Positions 40,674 to 49,109 are shown, numbered from the stretch's first letter. The stretch: 64,000 bases of DNA from Alphaproteobacteria bacterium (GCA_024743195.1 JANSXE010000008.1:62001-126000), one strand, 5' to 3'. Program-made: numbers and translations. Notes: generated by a model from the letters alone, not told the origin.

Positions 40674-41310
40674 ACCGGGCGTCACGCAACAGACCGCCGC
40701 CGCGCCGGCCGACGCGGCCGGCCTCGACGGCCCGGCCGCGCGTTCGCCGCTCGCCGGTCTGCTCGGTCCGATGGGCGGGCCGGTCACGATCGAGGAGCAT
40801 CCGCTGCTCGCCAAGATCTCCCTGCGCGGCGACGCCGCAGACCCGGCCTTCCTCGCCGGCGCGGAGGCGGCGCTCGGTCTTGCGCTCCCGACCGAGCCCT
40901 TGAGCTTCGTCGCGGACGACGCCGTGCGCATCCATTGGATCGCCTACGATCATTGGATGATCTACGGCGCGGAGGGGACGGAGCACGACCTGCTGGCCGC
41001 CCTGGCGGGGCGGCTCGATGCGCTGCACCACGCCGCCGTCGACGTCTCCGACTATTACACGGTGATCCGCGTCTCCGGCGCCAAGGCCCGGGCGCTGCTG
41101 CAGAAAGGGAGTCCGGTCGATCTGCACCCGCGCGCCTTCTGGCCGGGCAAGTGCACAGGGACGGTCTTCCACCACGCCGCCGTCTTCCTCGCCCAGACGG
41201 CGGAGCTGGAGGACGGCGGCGCGACCTACGACCTGCAGATCCGCTGGTCCTTCGCCCGCTATCTCTGGGACTACCTCGTTGACGGCGCGCGCGAGTGGCG
41301 GGCCGCCTGA
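40666..41310 (+). CDS. soxG: sarcosine oxidase gamma subunit
   Basis: 214 residues of the aminomethyltransferase-like fold found in SoxG. Typical segments are ITIEEHPLLAKISLRG-like, DVSDYYTVIRVSGAKARALL, GSPVDLHPRAFWPGKCTGTV and IRWSFARYLWDYLVDGAREW. It is the last gene of the operon, and its start lies within the soxA end. A palindromic element 8 bases after its stop may end transcription. Confidence 0.94.
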   Translation: MAEPGVTQQTAAAPADAAGLDGPAARSPLAGLLGPMGGPVTIEEHPLLAKISLRGDAADPAFLAGAEAALGLALPTEPLSFVADDAVRIHWIAYDHWMIYGAEGTEHDLLAALAGRLDALHHAAVDVSDYYTVIRVSGAKARALLQKGSPVDLHPRAFWPGKCTGTVFHHAAVFLAQTAELEDGGATYDLQIRWSFARYLWDYLVDGAREWRAA

Positions 41311-41317
41311 GCCGCCT

Positions 41318-41363
41318 TTCCCCTCACCCTCCCGCGGCGCGGACGCGCCGTGGGAGGGTGAGG
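41318..41363. repeat. 46-base intergenic hairpin element
   Basis: CCCCTCACCCTCCC (41318-41331) pairs with GGGAGGGTGAGGGG (41350-41363), and an inner CGGCGCG/CGCGCCG stem closes over a two-base loop. There is no T-run. The C-rich segment is partly repeated at about 41396-41430 (CCCTCCCCCCGGCCCTCTCC and a following GGGGAGCGGGAG). It lies just past soxG and before crtI. It is both a likely dispersed repeat and a possible transcription barrier. Confidence 0.8.
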
Positions 41364-41534
41364 GGGCGGCCGCGCCACCCAGAGCGGCGCTTCGCCCCCT
41401 CCCCCCGGCCCTCTCCCGAGGGGAGCGGGAGAAGCCCGCCCGATCCGCCGCGTCCCTTCGCCTCTACCCACTGCGCCGACGGCTGTTATAGTGGCGGCCA
41501 GGACGGACCAGGAAACCGATCCCAGGGAGGTCGA

Positions 41535-43073
41535 ATGCCGGACGCATCCATGAGCCCACGCCCCCATGCGGTGGTGATCGGCGCGGGCGTGGGCGGGCTC
41601 GCCGCCGCGATCCGGCTGGGCGCGCGCGGCTACGCCGTCACGGTTCTGGACAAGCTCGACAAGCCTGGGGGGCGCGCCTACGTCTTCGAGCAGGACGGTT
41701 TCCAGTTCGACGCCGGCCCCACCATCATCACCGCGCCCTATCTGTTCGAGGAGCTCTGGACGCTGTGCGGCAAGCGCATGGCGGATCATGTGACGCTCGT
41801 CCCGATGGACCCCTTCTACAAGATCCGCTTCGACGACGGCCGCGTCTTCACCTATCGCGGCGACATGGAGGCGATGCGCGAAGAGGTCGCGCGCTTCGAG
41901 CCGAACGACGTGGCGGGCTTCGACCGCTTCATGAAGGCGAGCGAGCGGATCTACCAGACCGCCTTCGAGAAGCTGGCCGACCAGCCCTTCAACAGCCTGC
42001 GCTTCACCGCCGGCGAGTTGGTGGAGATGGTGCGCCTCGGCGGTCATCGCTCGGTCTACGCCACGGTGTCGAAGTATCTGAGCCACCCGTTGCTGCGGCT
42101 GACCTTCAGCTTCCACCCGCTTTTGATCGGCGGCAATCCGTTCAGCGCCACCGCCTACTATTGCCTGATCGCGCATCTGGAGAAGAAGCACGGCGTGCAT
42201 TTCGCGATGGGCGGCACCGGCGCGCTGGTCCGCGGCATGGCCGACCTGATCGAAGGTCAGGGCAACCGCGTCCGATACGGCGTCGAGGTCGAGCGGATCG
42301 AGGTCGAGGACGGCCGGGCCGCCGGCGTGCGGCTAGCCGACGGGGAGCGGGTGGCGGCGGACCTCGTGATCTCCAACGCCGATTCGGCCTGGACCTACGG
42401 CAAGCTGCTGGCCGACGCGCCGCGCAAACGGTGGAGCGACGCCAAGCTCTCCCGGGCCAGCTATTCCATGGGCCTTTTCGTCTGGTACTTCGGCACGAAC
42501 CGCCGCTTCGACGATGTCGACCACCACACCATGGTGATGGGGCCGCGCTATCGGGAGCTGCTGCGGGACATCTTCGAGCGCAAGCATCTGGCCGAGGACT
42601 TTTCTCTCTATCTGCACCGGCCGACGGCGACCGACCCCTCGCTGGCGCCCGCCGGCGGCGACGCCTTCTACGCGCTGGTCCCCGTCCCCAATTTGCAGAG
42701 CGGGACCGACTGGACGGTTGAGGGCGAGCGGTTCCGCGCCCGCGTCCAGAAGCGGCTGGAGGAGACCATGCTGCCCGGCCTGGGCGAGGCGATCGTGAGC
42801 TCGCGCATCATGACGCCGCTCGATTTCCAGGATCGGCTGCTGTCGGTCGAAGGGGCCGGCTTCTCGCTGGAGCCGAAGCTGTTCCAGAGCGCCTGGTTCC
42901 GCCCGCACAATCTCAGCGAAGAGGTGGAGAACCTCTATCTCGTCGGGGCCGGCACCCATCCGGGCGCGGGCCTGCCGGGCGTCCTGTGCTCCGCGCGGGT
43001 GCTGGATCGGGTGATCCCCGGACTCGCCGAGACCGGGGCGGAGGCGGGCGGGGAGGCGCCGGCGCATGCTTGA
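41535..43073 (+). CDS. crtI: phytoene desaturase
   Basis: 512 residues. The N-terminal FAD loop VVIGAGVGGLAAAIRLGARG and the C-terminal GAGTHPGAGLPGVLCSARV are hallmarks of CrtI. LDKLDKPGGRAYVFEQDGFQ and MGGTGALVRGMADLI also fit. It introduces double bonds into phytoene at the membrane to give neurosporene or lycopene. The ATG at 41535 is taken because GGGAGG lies 4 bases upstream; the ATG at 41550 has no ribosome site. Start of the photosynthesis cluster; its stop overlaps crtB by 8 bases. Confidence 0.95.
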   Translation: MPDASMSPRPHAVVIGAGVGGLAAAIRLGARGYAVTVLDKLDKPGGRAYVFEQDGFQFDAGPTIITAPYLFEELWTLCGKRMADHVTLVPMDPFYKIRFDDGRVFTYRGDMEAMREEVARFEPNDVAGFDRFMKASERIYQTAFEKLADQPFNSLRFTAGELVEMVRLGGHRSVYATVSKYLSHPLLRLTFSFHPLLIGGNPFSATAYYCLIAHLEKKHGVHFAMGGTGALVRGMADLIEGQGNRVRYGVEVERIEVEDGRAAGVRLADGERVAADLVISNADSAWTYGKLLADAPRKRWSDAKLSRASYSMGLFVWYFGTNRRFDDVDHHTMVMGPRYRELLRDIFERKHLAEDFSLYLHRPTATDPSLAPAGGDAFYALVPVPNLQSGTDWTVEGERFRARVQKRLEETMLPGLGEAIVSSRIMTPLDFQDRLLSVEGAGFSLEPKLFQSAWFRPHNLSEEVENLYLVGAGTHPGAGLPGVLCSARVLDRVIPGLAETGAEAGGEAPAHA

Positions 43074-44169
43074 GCAGGCCGGGTCCGAGCAGTCGATCCC
43101 GCGCGGGCCCTACTGGGGCGACTTCGCCTCGCCCGCGGACCGGCGGGCCTGCCGCGCGCTGATTCGGCACGGCTCGCGCAGCTTTTTCACGGCCTCGCTG
43201 CTGCTGCCCAAGGGGGTGCGGGAGCCGGCCTACGCCTTCTACGCCTTCTGCCGGCTGGCCGACGATCTGGTCGATCTCGCGCCGGAGGAGACGGAGGCGC
43301 TGTCGATCCTGTCGGCGCGGCTCGACGGGGTCTATGGCGGCCGGCCGGCGGACGAGCCCGCCGACCGGGCGCTCGCCGACGTCGTCCGGCGCTACGGCGT
43401 CCCGCGCGACCTGATGGACGCCCTGCTGGAAGGATTCGCCTGGGACCGGGCGGGGCGACGCTTCCAGACGCTGGGGGAGGTCTACGACTATTCGGCGCGG
43501 GTCGCCGGCTCCGTCGGCGCCGTAATGGCGGTGCTGATGGGCGCGCGCGCGGCGGGGACGCTGGCGCGGGCCTGCGATCTGGGCGTCGCCATGCAGCTCA
43601 CCAACATCGCCCGCGACGTGGGCGAGGACGCCGCGGCGGGCCGCCTCTATCTGCCGATCGATTGGCTGCAGGAGGAGGGCGTCGACCCGGACGCCTTCCT
43701 GGCGGCGCCGCGCTTCACCCCGGCGCTGGGGCGTGTGACGGCGAAGCTTTTGGACGCGGCCGCCGATCTCTACCGCCGCGCCGAGCCGGGGGTCGCGGAG
43801 TTGCCCGGCGCCTGCCGGCCGGCGATCCAGGCGGCCCGGCTGATCTATGCCGAGATCGGCGCCGAAATCGCCGCCGCCGGCTACGATTCCATCACCCGCC
43901 GCGCCGTCGTCGGCAAGCGGCGCAAGCTCGCCCTGGTGGCCCGCGCCGCGACGGGGGCGAGCCGCCTGAAGCCCGAGGATATCGCCGACGCCGCCCACCC
44001 GCCGGCGCTGGCGGAGACCCAGTTCCTGGTGCGCGCCGCCGCGCTGCAGGGCGCGCCACCCCTGGTCGAAGGCGGTTTAGAGGCTAGATTCGCCTTCATG
44101 ATCGACCTGTTCAAGCGGCTGGAGGAGCGCGACCGCGCACTCGCCGCGACCCGTCAGGCCGACGGCTGA
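43066..44169 (+). CDS. crtB: phytoene synthase
   Basis: 367 residues. The two prenyl-diphosphate Asp motifs are ADDLVD near residue 66 and ARDVGED near 180. SRSFFTASLLLPKGVREPAY and RLYLPIDWLQEEGV are typical. It condenses two geranylgeranyl diphosphates to phytoene. Coupled to crtI by overlap; tspO follows after 22 bases. Confidence 0.95.
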   Translation: MLEQAGSEQSIPRGPYWGDFASPADRRACRALIRHGSRSFFTASLLLPKGVREPAYAFYAFCRLADDLVDLAPEETEALSILSARLDGVYGGRPADEPADRALADVVRRYGVPRDLMDALLEGFAWDRAGRRFQTLGEVYDYSARVAGSVGAVMAVLMGARAAGTLARACDLGVAMQLTNIARDVGEDAAAGRLYLPIDWLQEEGVDPDAFLAAPRFTPALGRVTAKLLDAAADLYRRAEPGVAELPGACRPAIQAARLIYAEIGAEIAAAGYDSITRRAVVGKRRKLALVARAATGASRLKPEDIADAAHPPALAETQFLVRAAALQGAPPLVEGGLEARFAFMIDLFKRLEERDRALAATRQADG

Positions 44170-44191
44170 CGCTTTCTGGAAGGCGACCGAG

Positions 44192-44659
44192 ATGGACTAT
44201 TGGAGCCTCGCCGTCTTCGGCCTGGCGAACTTCGCCGCCGCCTGCTCCGGCGCATTCTTCAAGCCGGACGCCTGGTACTTCGCTCTGCGGAAGCCGAGCT
44301 GGCAGCCGCCCGGTTGGCTGTTCGCGCCGGCCTGGACGATCCTCTACGGCATGAACGCGGCCGCCGGCTGGCGCGTCTGGGAGGCGGCGGGGCCGGGCGA
44401 AGCGACGCTTCCGATGGCGGTCTACGCGGTGCAGCTCGTCGCCAATGCGCTCTGGTCGGCGCTCTTCTTCGGGATGCGCCGGATGGACCTCGCCTTCGTG
44501 GACGTGATCGCGCTCTGGCTCACGGTGGCGGCGACGATGGCGGTGTTCCATCCGGTCGACCCGTTGGCCGCCTGGCTGCTGATCCCCTATCTGCTGTGGG
44601 TCAGCTTCGCCGGCCTGTTGAACCTGACCGTCTGGCGGCTCAACCGCGAAGCCGCCTGA
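44192..44659 (+). CDS. tspO: TspO/MBR-family tryptophan-rich sensory protein
   Basis: 155 residues with five predicted membrane helices. Conserved: WYFALRKPSWQPPGWLFAPA, WTILYGMNAAAGWRVW, ALWSALFFGMRRMDLAFVDV and the C-terminal YLLWVSFAGLLNLTVWRLN. TspO binds porphyrins; in Rhodobacter sphaeroides it lowers expression of photosynthesis genes in response to oxygen. Its place behind crtB within the cluster is shared with other purple bacteria. Confidence 0.93.
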   Translation: MDYWSLAVFGLANFAAACSGAFFKPDAWYFALRKPSWQPPGWLFAPAWTILYGMNAAAGWRVWEAAGPGEATLPMAVYAVQLVANALWSALFFGMRRMDLAFVDVIALWLTVAATMAVFHPVDPLAAWLLIPYLLWVSFAGLLNLTVWRLNREAA

Positions 44660-44678
44660 CCGGCTGGGGGGACGCCAA

Positions 44679-44846
44679 ATGTCCGACATGGGTGCGCTTA
44701 AGCTCTTCGAGGCGATCCTGATCATCGTCGGCGTTCTCGGATTCGCCGTCTACCAGCTCGTCTCCGTCCGCCGCTCCCTCAAACGCGACCGCGAAAAGCG
44801 CGCCGCGGAAGGCCAATCCACTGACCGCAACCGCTTCGGCGGGTGA
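44679..44846 (+). CDS. 55-residue single-span membrane protein
   Basis: The ATG at 44679 has GGGGGGA about 6 bases upstream. The product starts MSDMGALKLFEAILIIVGVL, has one hydrophobic helix (about residues 8-28) and ends in a basic cytoplasmic tail rich in Arg, Lys and Glu. The start is 19 bases after the tspO stop, so it is probably in the crtI-crtB-tspO unit. Small proteins of this kind (GFAVYQLVSVRRSLKR-like) are seen in alphaproteobacteria without assigned role. Family not recognised. Confidence 0.65.
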   Translation: MSDMGALKLFEAILIIVGVLGFAVYQLVSVRRSLKRDREKRAAEGQSTDRNRFGG

Positions 44847-44945
44847 GCGTCCGGCGCCGCCATCTTCCTTCAGGCGCCTGACAGATTTGATAGAATGGAC
44901 AAATCGCCGCTCCGCCGCCTTATTCAGGGAAGGAGGCGATGAGCC

Positions 44946-45340
44946 ATGACGTCCGACACCGGAAGCGAGCCGACCGATTTCCTACTGACCGAGGCGGAAG
45001 AGCGCGCCGTTCGCGAGAATGCAGCGCTCGTGTCCGCGTTGGCGAAGCTTGGAGCCGGCAGACGGTCTATAACTGGCTCGAGGCCGGCAAACTCCTCGGC
45101 TGGCGCAAGACCAAGGCGCGGCGCTACATCCCGGCGGAGCAGATCCTCGGCCCCGGCCATGTGGTCCCCGGACGTGAGGACGTGCTGACCGAAATCGAGG
45201 ATCCGGAAATCGCCTGGGCCTTCCTGACCCAGGATCGGCCCTTCGAGGAGACGACGGCGCGGCCGATCGCGCTGCTGAAGGCGGGACGCGTGGCCGTGGT
45301 CGTGGGCGCGGCCAAGGGCTACGGCGCCTCGGCGACCTGA
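44946..45340 (+). pseudogene. frameshifted Xre/MbcA/ParS-type antitoxin
   Basis: The ATG at 44946 has AGGAGG 9 bases upstream and opens MTSDTGSEPTDFLLTEAEER, but homology jumps to another frame near 45047-45056. There it continues SRQTVYNWLEAGKLLGWRKT, an HTH, then EDPEIAWAFLTQDRPF and ALLKAGRVAVVVGAAKGYG, the pattern of the MbcA/ParS toxin-binding domain. One missing base (or two extra) explains the shift. The intact protein would bind a RES toxin and its own promoter. A sequencing error at this spot would also give this picture. Confidence 0.7.
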
Positions 45341-45348
45341 CGGGCCGG

Positions 45349-45726
45349 CCGCATGGGGGAGGCGCCGTTCCGCGCAGGATCGACCGAGCCGAAATCGAGG
45401 ACCGCAGCGTCGTCCGGTTCCGCGCCGAGCACCTCGTGCTGCTCGACATGACGGGCGTCGCGCCCGCGCGGATCGGCGTCCCGACGGACGCCTTCCGCGC
45501 CCGCCCTCACGCCGCCGGGCGCGCCTTCGGCGAAGCCGTCCGAACGCATTTGCCGGAGGTGAAGGCGATCCTCTGGCCGTCGCGCTTCACGCTGGCGGAC
45601 AATGTCGCGCTGTTCGAGGGCCGGGGAGCGGCCCTGAGCCTGACGCGCACCTCGCCCCTGATCGACGAGGAGGCGATGGCGGACATCCTGGAGAGCTTAG
45701 CGATCACGCCGGTCGACGAAAGCTGA
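45349..45726 (+). pseudogene. RES-domain toxin remnant lacking its N-terminus
   Basis: In-frame residues end in VKAILWPSRFTLADNVALFE and DEEAMADILESLAITPVD, which resemble the C-terminal part of RES-domain (NAD-consuming) toxins. The expected N-terminal half, with the GGRWN-type motif, is missing: only about 30 codons separate the antitoxin stop from the C-terminal region. An internal ATG at 45436 could start a short product but without the catalytic start. It is likely inactive. Confidence 0.6.
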
Positions 45727-45739
45727 GGCCCCGCCCCCC

Positions 45740-46774
45740 TCACCCCCGCCGCGGCATGCGGAAGGGCAGCAGGGTTTGGACCCAGCGGGCGTCGAAGCGG
45801 GTCAGCGACAGGCTTTCATGCATGGCGCGGGTCGGCTGGCCGTCGATCCGCTGATCGACGAGCGAGCGCACGTAGAAGGGCGAATCGACCAGCGTCGCCG
45901 CAATCTTCGGCGCAGCGCCCGCATCCGAGCGCGCCGCGCGCGCGACGCCCCACAGGCACGACGGCAGCGCCTGACGCGGCGGCGCCTCGACCTCCCGCAC
46001 CCTTCCGTCGGGCGCAATGGCGAGCGCGAGCGGCTGCGGCGCCGCGTCAACAACGAGCGGGTCATAGAAGATCGCCGCCCCGCGCCCGCCCGGCAGCGGC
46101 GCGCGCGACCAATCCCATTCGGTGAAGCGGCGCTCCAGCGGCTCCGTGCCCCAATTGGAGTCGAGATAGCCGTGACCGCGCCAAGCGACCGCCGGGCGCT
46201 CGAAGGCGACCTCGATCTCCGCGGTCGGTCCGATCGGCCGCCAGCGGTGGCGGCCGCCGCTTTCCAGCGCGAAGCTCTCCGCCGTCGACGCGCTGGGCCG
46301 CAGGCGGATGCGGCCCTTGAGAGCGCGCGGGACGGGGACGGCGATCTCCTCGATCTCCGCCGTCAGAAGCCCATCTTCCCAGACGAGGCTGCTGGGGCCG
46401 ACGCGGAAATGCCCGACGCCGCGGTCGAGCGCGCCCCGCCCGCGCTCGGTCATCGCCCAACGCGGGCCGGGGCCGCCGGCGCCGCCCTCGGGCCGGTAGA
46501 GCGCGACATTGATCGAAACGTGATTCTCCGGATCGGCGCGCCCGGCCCCGCGGCGGCGGGCGGCGGCGTAGTAGGGCGAGAAGACGCTGCCCACGAAGGC
46601 GATCAGGCTGATCGCGAAGCGCCCGTCGTCGCTCACCCCGTCGAGATACCACCAGATATAGCCGCCGGGCGGGACCGGCGCGTCGAAGCGCGGCCCCCGC
46701 CCCGGGTCGGCGCCGGCGAAGGGCGCAGCGGGCGCGCCGGGAACGGGCGCCTCCGTCGTCTCCACGCCGTTCAT
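45740..46774 (-). CDS. crtC: carotenoid 1,2-hydratase (hydroxyneurosporene synthase)
   Basis: 344 residues. Typical CrtC segments: GGYIWWYLDGVSDDGRFAIS, FSPYYAAARRRGAGRADPEN, HVSINVALYRPEG, WAMTERGRGAL and YLDSNWGTEPLERRFTEWDW. It adds water across the C-1,2 bond of acyclic carotenes, the step before methoxylation by CrtF. The ATG at 46774 has GGGAGG about 10 bases upstream. An earlier ATG at 46822 would lie inside a PpsR-type operator and has no such site. Divergent from crtE. Confidence 0.92.
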   Translation of the reverse strand: MNGVETTEAPVPGAPAAPFAGADPGRGPRFDAPVPPGGYIWWYLDGVSDDGRFAISLIAFVGSVFSPYYAAARRRGAGRADPENHVSINVALYRPEGGAGGPGPRWAMTERGRGALDRGVGHFRVGPSSLVWEDGLLTAEIEEIAVPVPRALKGRIRLRPSASTAESFALESGGRHRWRPIGPTAEIEVAFERPAVAWRGHGYLDSNWGTEPLERRFTEWDWSRAPLPGGRGAAIFYDPLVVDAAPQPLALAIAPDGRVREVEAPPRQALPSCLWGVARAARSDAGAAPKIAATLVDSPFYVRSLVDQRIDGQPTRAMHESLSLTRFDARWVQTLLPFRMPRRG

Positions 46775-46816
46775 CGACTGCTGCCTCCCGCGGTCTTTTC
46801 GGACGTCCGGCCGGTT

Positions 46817-46859
46817 TGTCATTGAAACCTGACGCTACTAGTGTCTATTATACCTTACA
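46817..46859. promoter_or_regulatory. tandem PpsR/CrtJ-type palindromes between crtC and crtE
   Basis: A perfect TGT-N12-ACA occurs at 46842-46859 and a near match TGT-N12-ACG at 46817-46834, 7 bases apart. PpsR/CrtJ bind pairs of such sites and repress photosynthesis genes in air and light. The pair can serve both divergent genes. Confidence 0.75.
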
Positions 46860-46991
46860 CCTGGACTTGTCCATGCGACGGCGGCCCGTTCGCGCAGATC
46901 AGGGCGACGTCCGGGGGCGACGTCCTGGGGCGATAGTCGGGGCCGTCGACCCGGGAGGAAAGACGACCCGGGAGGAAAAGGGAGAGGCGTC

Positions 46992-47894
46992 ATGGCGACG
47001 ACCGAACAGTTGTCCGCCCGCATCGAATCAACGCTCGGCCGCGCGCTCAGCCGCGCCGGGCAGCCCGGCGCCCCGCCGCAGCTGGCCGAGGCCATGCGCT
47101 ATGCGGTGTTCCCGGGCGGCGCGCGGATCCGACCCAATCTTTGCCTGGCGGTGGCCGCCTCCTGCGGCGACGACCAGCCGCGGCTGGCGAATTCGGCCGC
47201 CGCGGCGATTGAACTGCTGCATTGCGCCTCGCTGGTGCATGACGATCTGCCGTGCTTCGACGACGCGCCGATCCGGCGCGGCAAACCGTCGGTGCATCGC
47301 GCCTATGGGGAGCCGCTCGCCGTGCTCGCGGGCGACGCGCTGATCGTTCTCGCCTTCGAGACGCTGTCGTCGGCGCTGCTCGACGCGCCGGCGCGCGCGG
47401 CCCACCTTCTGCGCATCACCGCAGGCTCCGTCGGCATGCCCTTCGGCATCGTGGCGGGCCAGGCTTGGGAATCGGAAACCGACGCGATCCTGGCCGACTA
47501 TCAGCGCGCCAAGACGGGGTCGCTCTTCGCGGCCGCGACGGAAGCGGGCGCGGTGGCGGCCGGCGGCGACAGCACCCTGTGGCGCATCGTCGGCGAACGG
47601 CTGGGCGAAGCCTATCAGGTGGCGGACGACATTCAGGACGTGGTCGGCGACGCCGCGAAGATGGGCAAGCCGACGGGCGTCGACGCGACCTACGCGCGGC
47701 CGAACGCGGTGGCGCAGCACGGGCTGGACGGCGCGACGCGCCACCTGAAGCAGCTCGTCTGCGATGCGGTCGAATCGGTCCCGCCCTGCGCCGGCCAGGC
47801 GATGCTCCAGCAGATGATCCTGAAGGAATCGAAACGCTTCGCCCCGCCGCCGACGCCGAAGCGCGCCGGGCAGAGCGCGGCCAGCATCGCCTAG
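46992..47894 (+). CDS. crtE: geranylgeranyl diphosphate synthase
   Basis: 300 residues of the trans-isoprenyl synthase family. The first Asp-rich motif is LVHDDLPCFDDAPIRRGKPS, the second YQVADDIQDVVGDAAKMGKP. It makes the C20 precursor for both carotenoids and the phytyl tail of bacteriochlorophyll. A good AGGGAGAGG lies 5 bases upstream of the ATG. crtF follows after 10 bases. Confidence 0.94.
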   Translation: MATTEQLSARIESTLGRALSRAGQPGAPPQLAEAMRYAVFPGGARIRPNLCLAVAASCGDDQPRLANSAAAAIELLHCASLVHDDLPCFDDAPIRRGKPSVHRAYGEPLAVLAGDALIVLAFETLSSALLDAPARAAHLLRITAGSVGMPFGIVAGQAWESETDAILADYQRAKTGSLFAAATEAGAVAAGGDSTLWRIVGERLGEAYQVADDIQDVVGDAAKMGKPTGVDATYARPNAVAQHGLDGATRHLKQLVCDAVESVPPCAGQAMLQQMILKESKRFAPPPTPKRAGQSAASIA

Positions 47895-47904
47895 AGCACC
47901 CCGG

Positions 47905-49029
47905 ATGGCCGGCGTCAGCCTGCGCGACCGCTGGCGGTCGCTGCGAACCCGGCTATTGAGCGATCCCGAGTTCCAGCGCCGTGCGACGGCCTTTCCGTTG
48001 ACGCGGCCGCTCGCGTGGCTCGGCGCCCGGCGCAGCTTCGACCTCGTGGCGGGCTTCGTCTACTCCCAGACCCTGCACGCCCTGCTGGCGCTCGGCTTGC
48101 TCGAGCGGCTGCAGCGCGATCCGATGAGCTTGGAGGAGATCGCGGAGGCGGCCGCATTGGAGCCGGCGGCGGCGCTGCGCCTGATGAAGGCGGCGGACGC
48201 CGTCGACCTTACCGAACGGCGCGACGACGGACGCTGGGGTCTGGGCGCGGACGGCGCGGCCCTGGCCGGCAATCCGGGCGCGCGCGCCATGATCCGGCAT
48301 CATCACGCTCTTTATCGCGATCTCGCGGACCCGATCGCGCTGCTCCGGGGCGAGGTTAAGGAAACCGAACTCGGCAAGTTCTGGCGCTACGCGCGCGAAG
48401 CCGACGGGGGGCGCCTCAAGACCGAAGACGTCGAGGACTACAGCCGCCTGATGGCGGAATCCCAGTCGCTCGTGGCCAACGACATACTGGCCGCCTACCC
48501 GATGGAGCGGCACAGCCGGATCCTCGATGTCGGCGGCGGCGACGGGACCTTCCTGTCGGCGGTCGCCGGGCGCTATCCGCAGGCGGATCTCACGCTGTTC
48601 GACCTGCCGGCGGTGAGCGAGGTCGCGCGCCGGCGCCTGGCCGACCGCGGGCTCGCCGACCGCGTCTCGGTCGTCGGCGGGGATTTCGCCCAGGACGCCC
48701 TGCCGGCCGGCCGCGATCTGATCACCCTGGTGCGCATCCTGCACGACCATGAGGACGACAAGGTCCTGACCCTGTTGAGCGCCTGCCGGGAGGCGCTGGC
48801 CGAGGGCGGCGCCCTGCTGATCGCCGAACCGATGTCGGGGACCCGAGGCGGCGCGCGGATCGCCGACGCCTATTTCGGATTCTACCTGCTGGCGATGGGA
48901 ACGGGCCGCGCGCGCACCCCGCAGGAGTACGCCGGGATGCTGGAGAGCGTCGGCTTTCGGATCATCACGCCGCTGTCCACGCGCAATCCCCTGATGACCC
49001 GCGTCCTGGTCGCCCGGGTGCGCGCCTGA
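47905..49029 (+). CDS. crtF: hydroxycarotenoid O-methyltransferase
   Basis: 374 residues. An N-terminal dimerisation/winged-helix region (HALLALGLLERLQRDPMSLEEI) is followed by the SAM-binding loop RILDVGGGDGTFLSAVAGRY at about residue 205 and the catalytic region VRILHDHEDDKVLTLLSACR. It methylates the 1-hydroxyl made by CrtC (demethylspheroidene or rhodopin-type substrates), giving spheroidene or spirilloxanthin-series pigments. CrtD, needed for full spirilloxanthin, is not in the window. Confidence 0.92.
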   Translation: MAGVSLRDRWRSLRTRLLSDPEFQRRATAFPLTRPLAWLGARRSFDLVAGFVYSQTLHALLALGLLERLQRDPMSLEEIAEAAALEPAAALRLMKAADAVDLTERRDDGRWGLGADGAALAGNPGARAMIRHHHALYRDLADPIALLRGEVKETELGKFWRYAREADGGRLKTEDVEDYSRLMAESQSLVANDILAAYPMERHSRILDVGGGDGTFLSAVAGRYPQADLTLFDLPAVSEVARRRLADRGLADRVSVVGGDFAQDALPAGRDLITLVRILHDHEDDKVLTLLSACREALAEGGALLIAEPMSGTRGGARIADAYFGFYLLAMGTGRARTPQEYAGMLESVGFRIITPLSTRNPLMTRVLVARVRA

Positions 49030-49065
49030 AGGACCCGGCGCCCTCGGAATTCCTTCCAAACTGAC

Positions 49066-49109
49066 TGTACGTTTTACTTGACACTTTTTGGCGTCAAGCT
49101 ACACTGACA
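49066..49109. promoter_or_regulatory. tandem PpsR/CrtJ-type palindromes upstream of bchC
   Basis: TGT-N12-ACA at 49066-49083 (perfect) and CGT-N12-ACA at 49092-49109 (one mismatch), separated by 8 bases, as in the bchC promoters of Rhodobacter. They lie about 100 to 140 bases before the bchC start. Confidence 0.75.

Noticed and set aside
37554-40931. A minus-strand frame of over 1,100 codons opposite soxA and soxG
   Set aside because: Fully antisense to well-recognised sox genes, low-complexity translation and no ribosome site.
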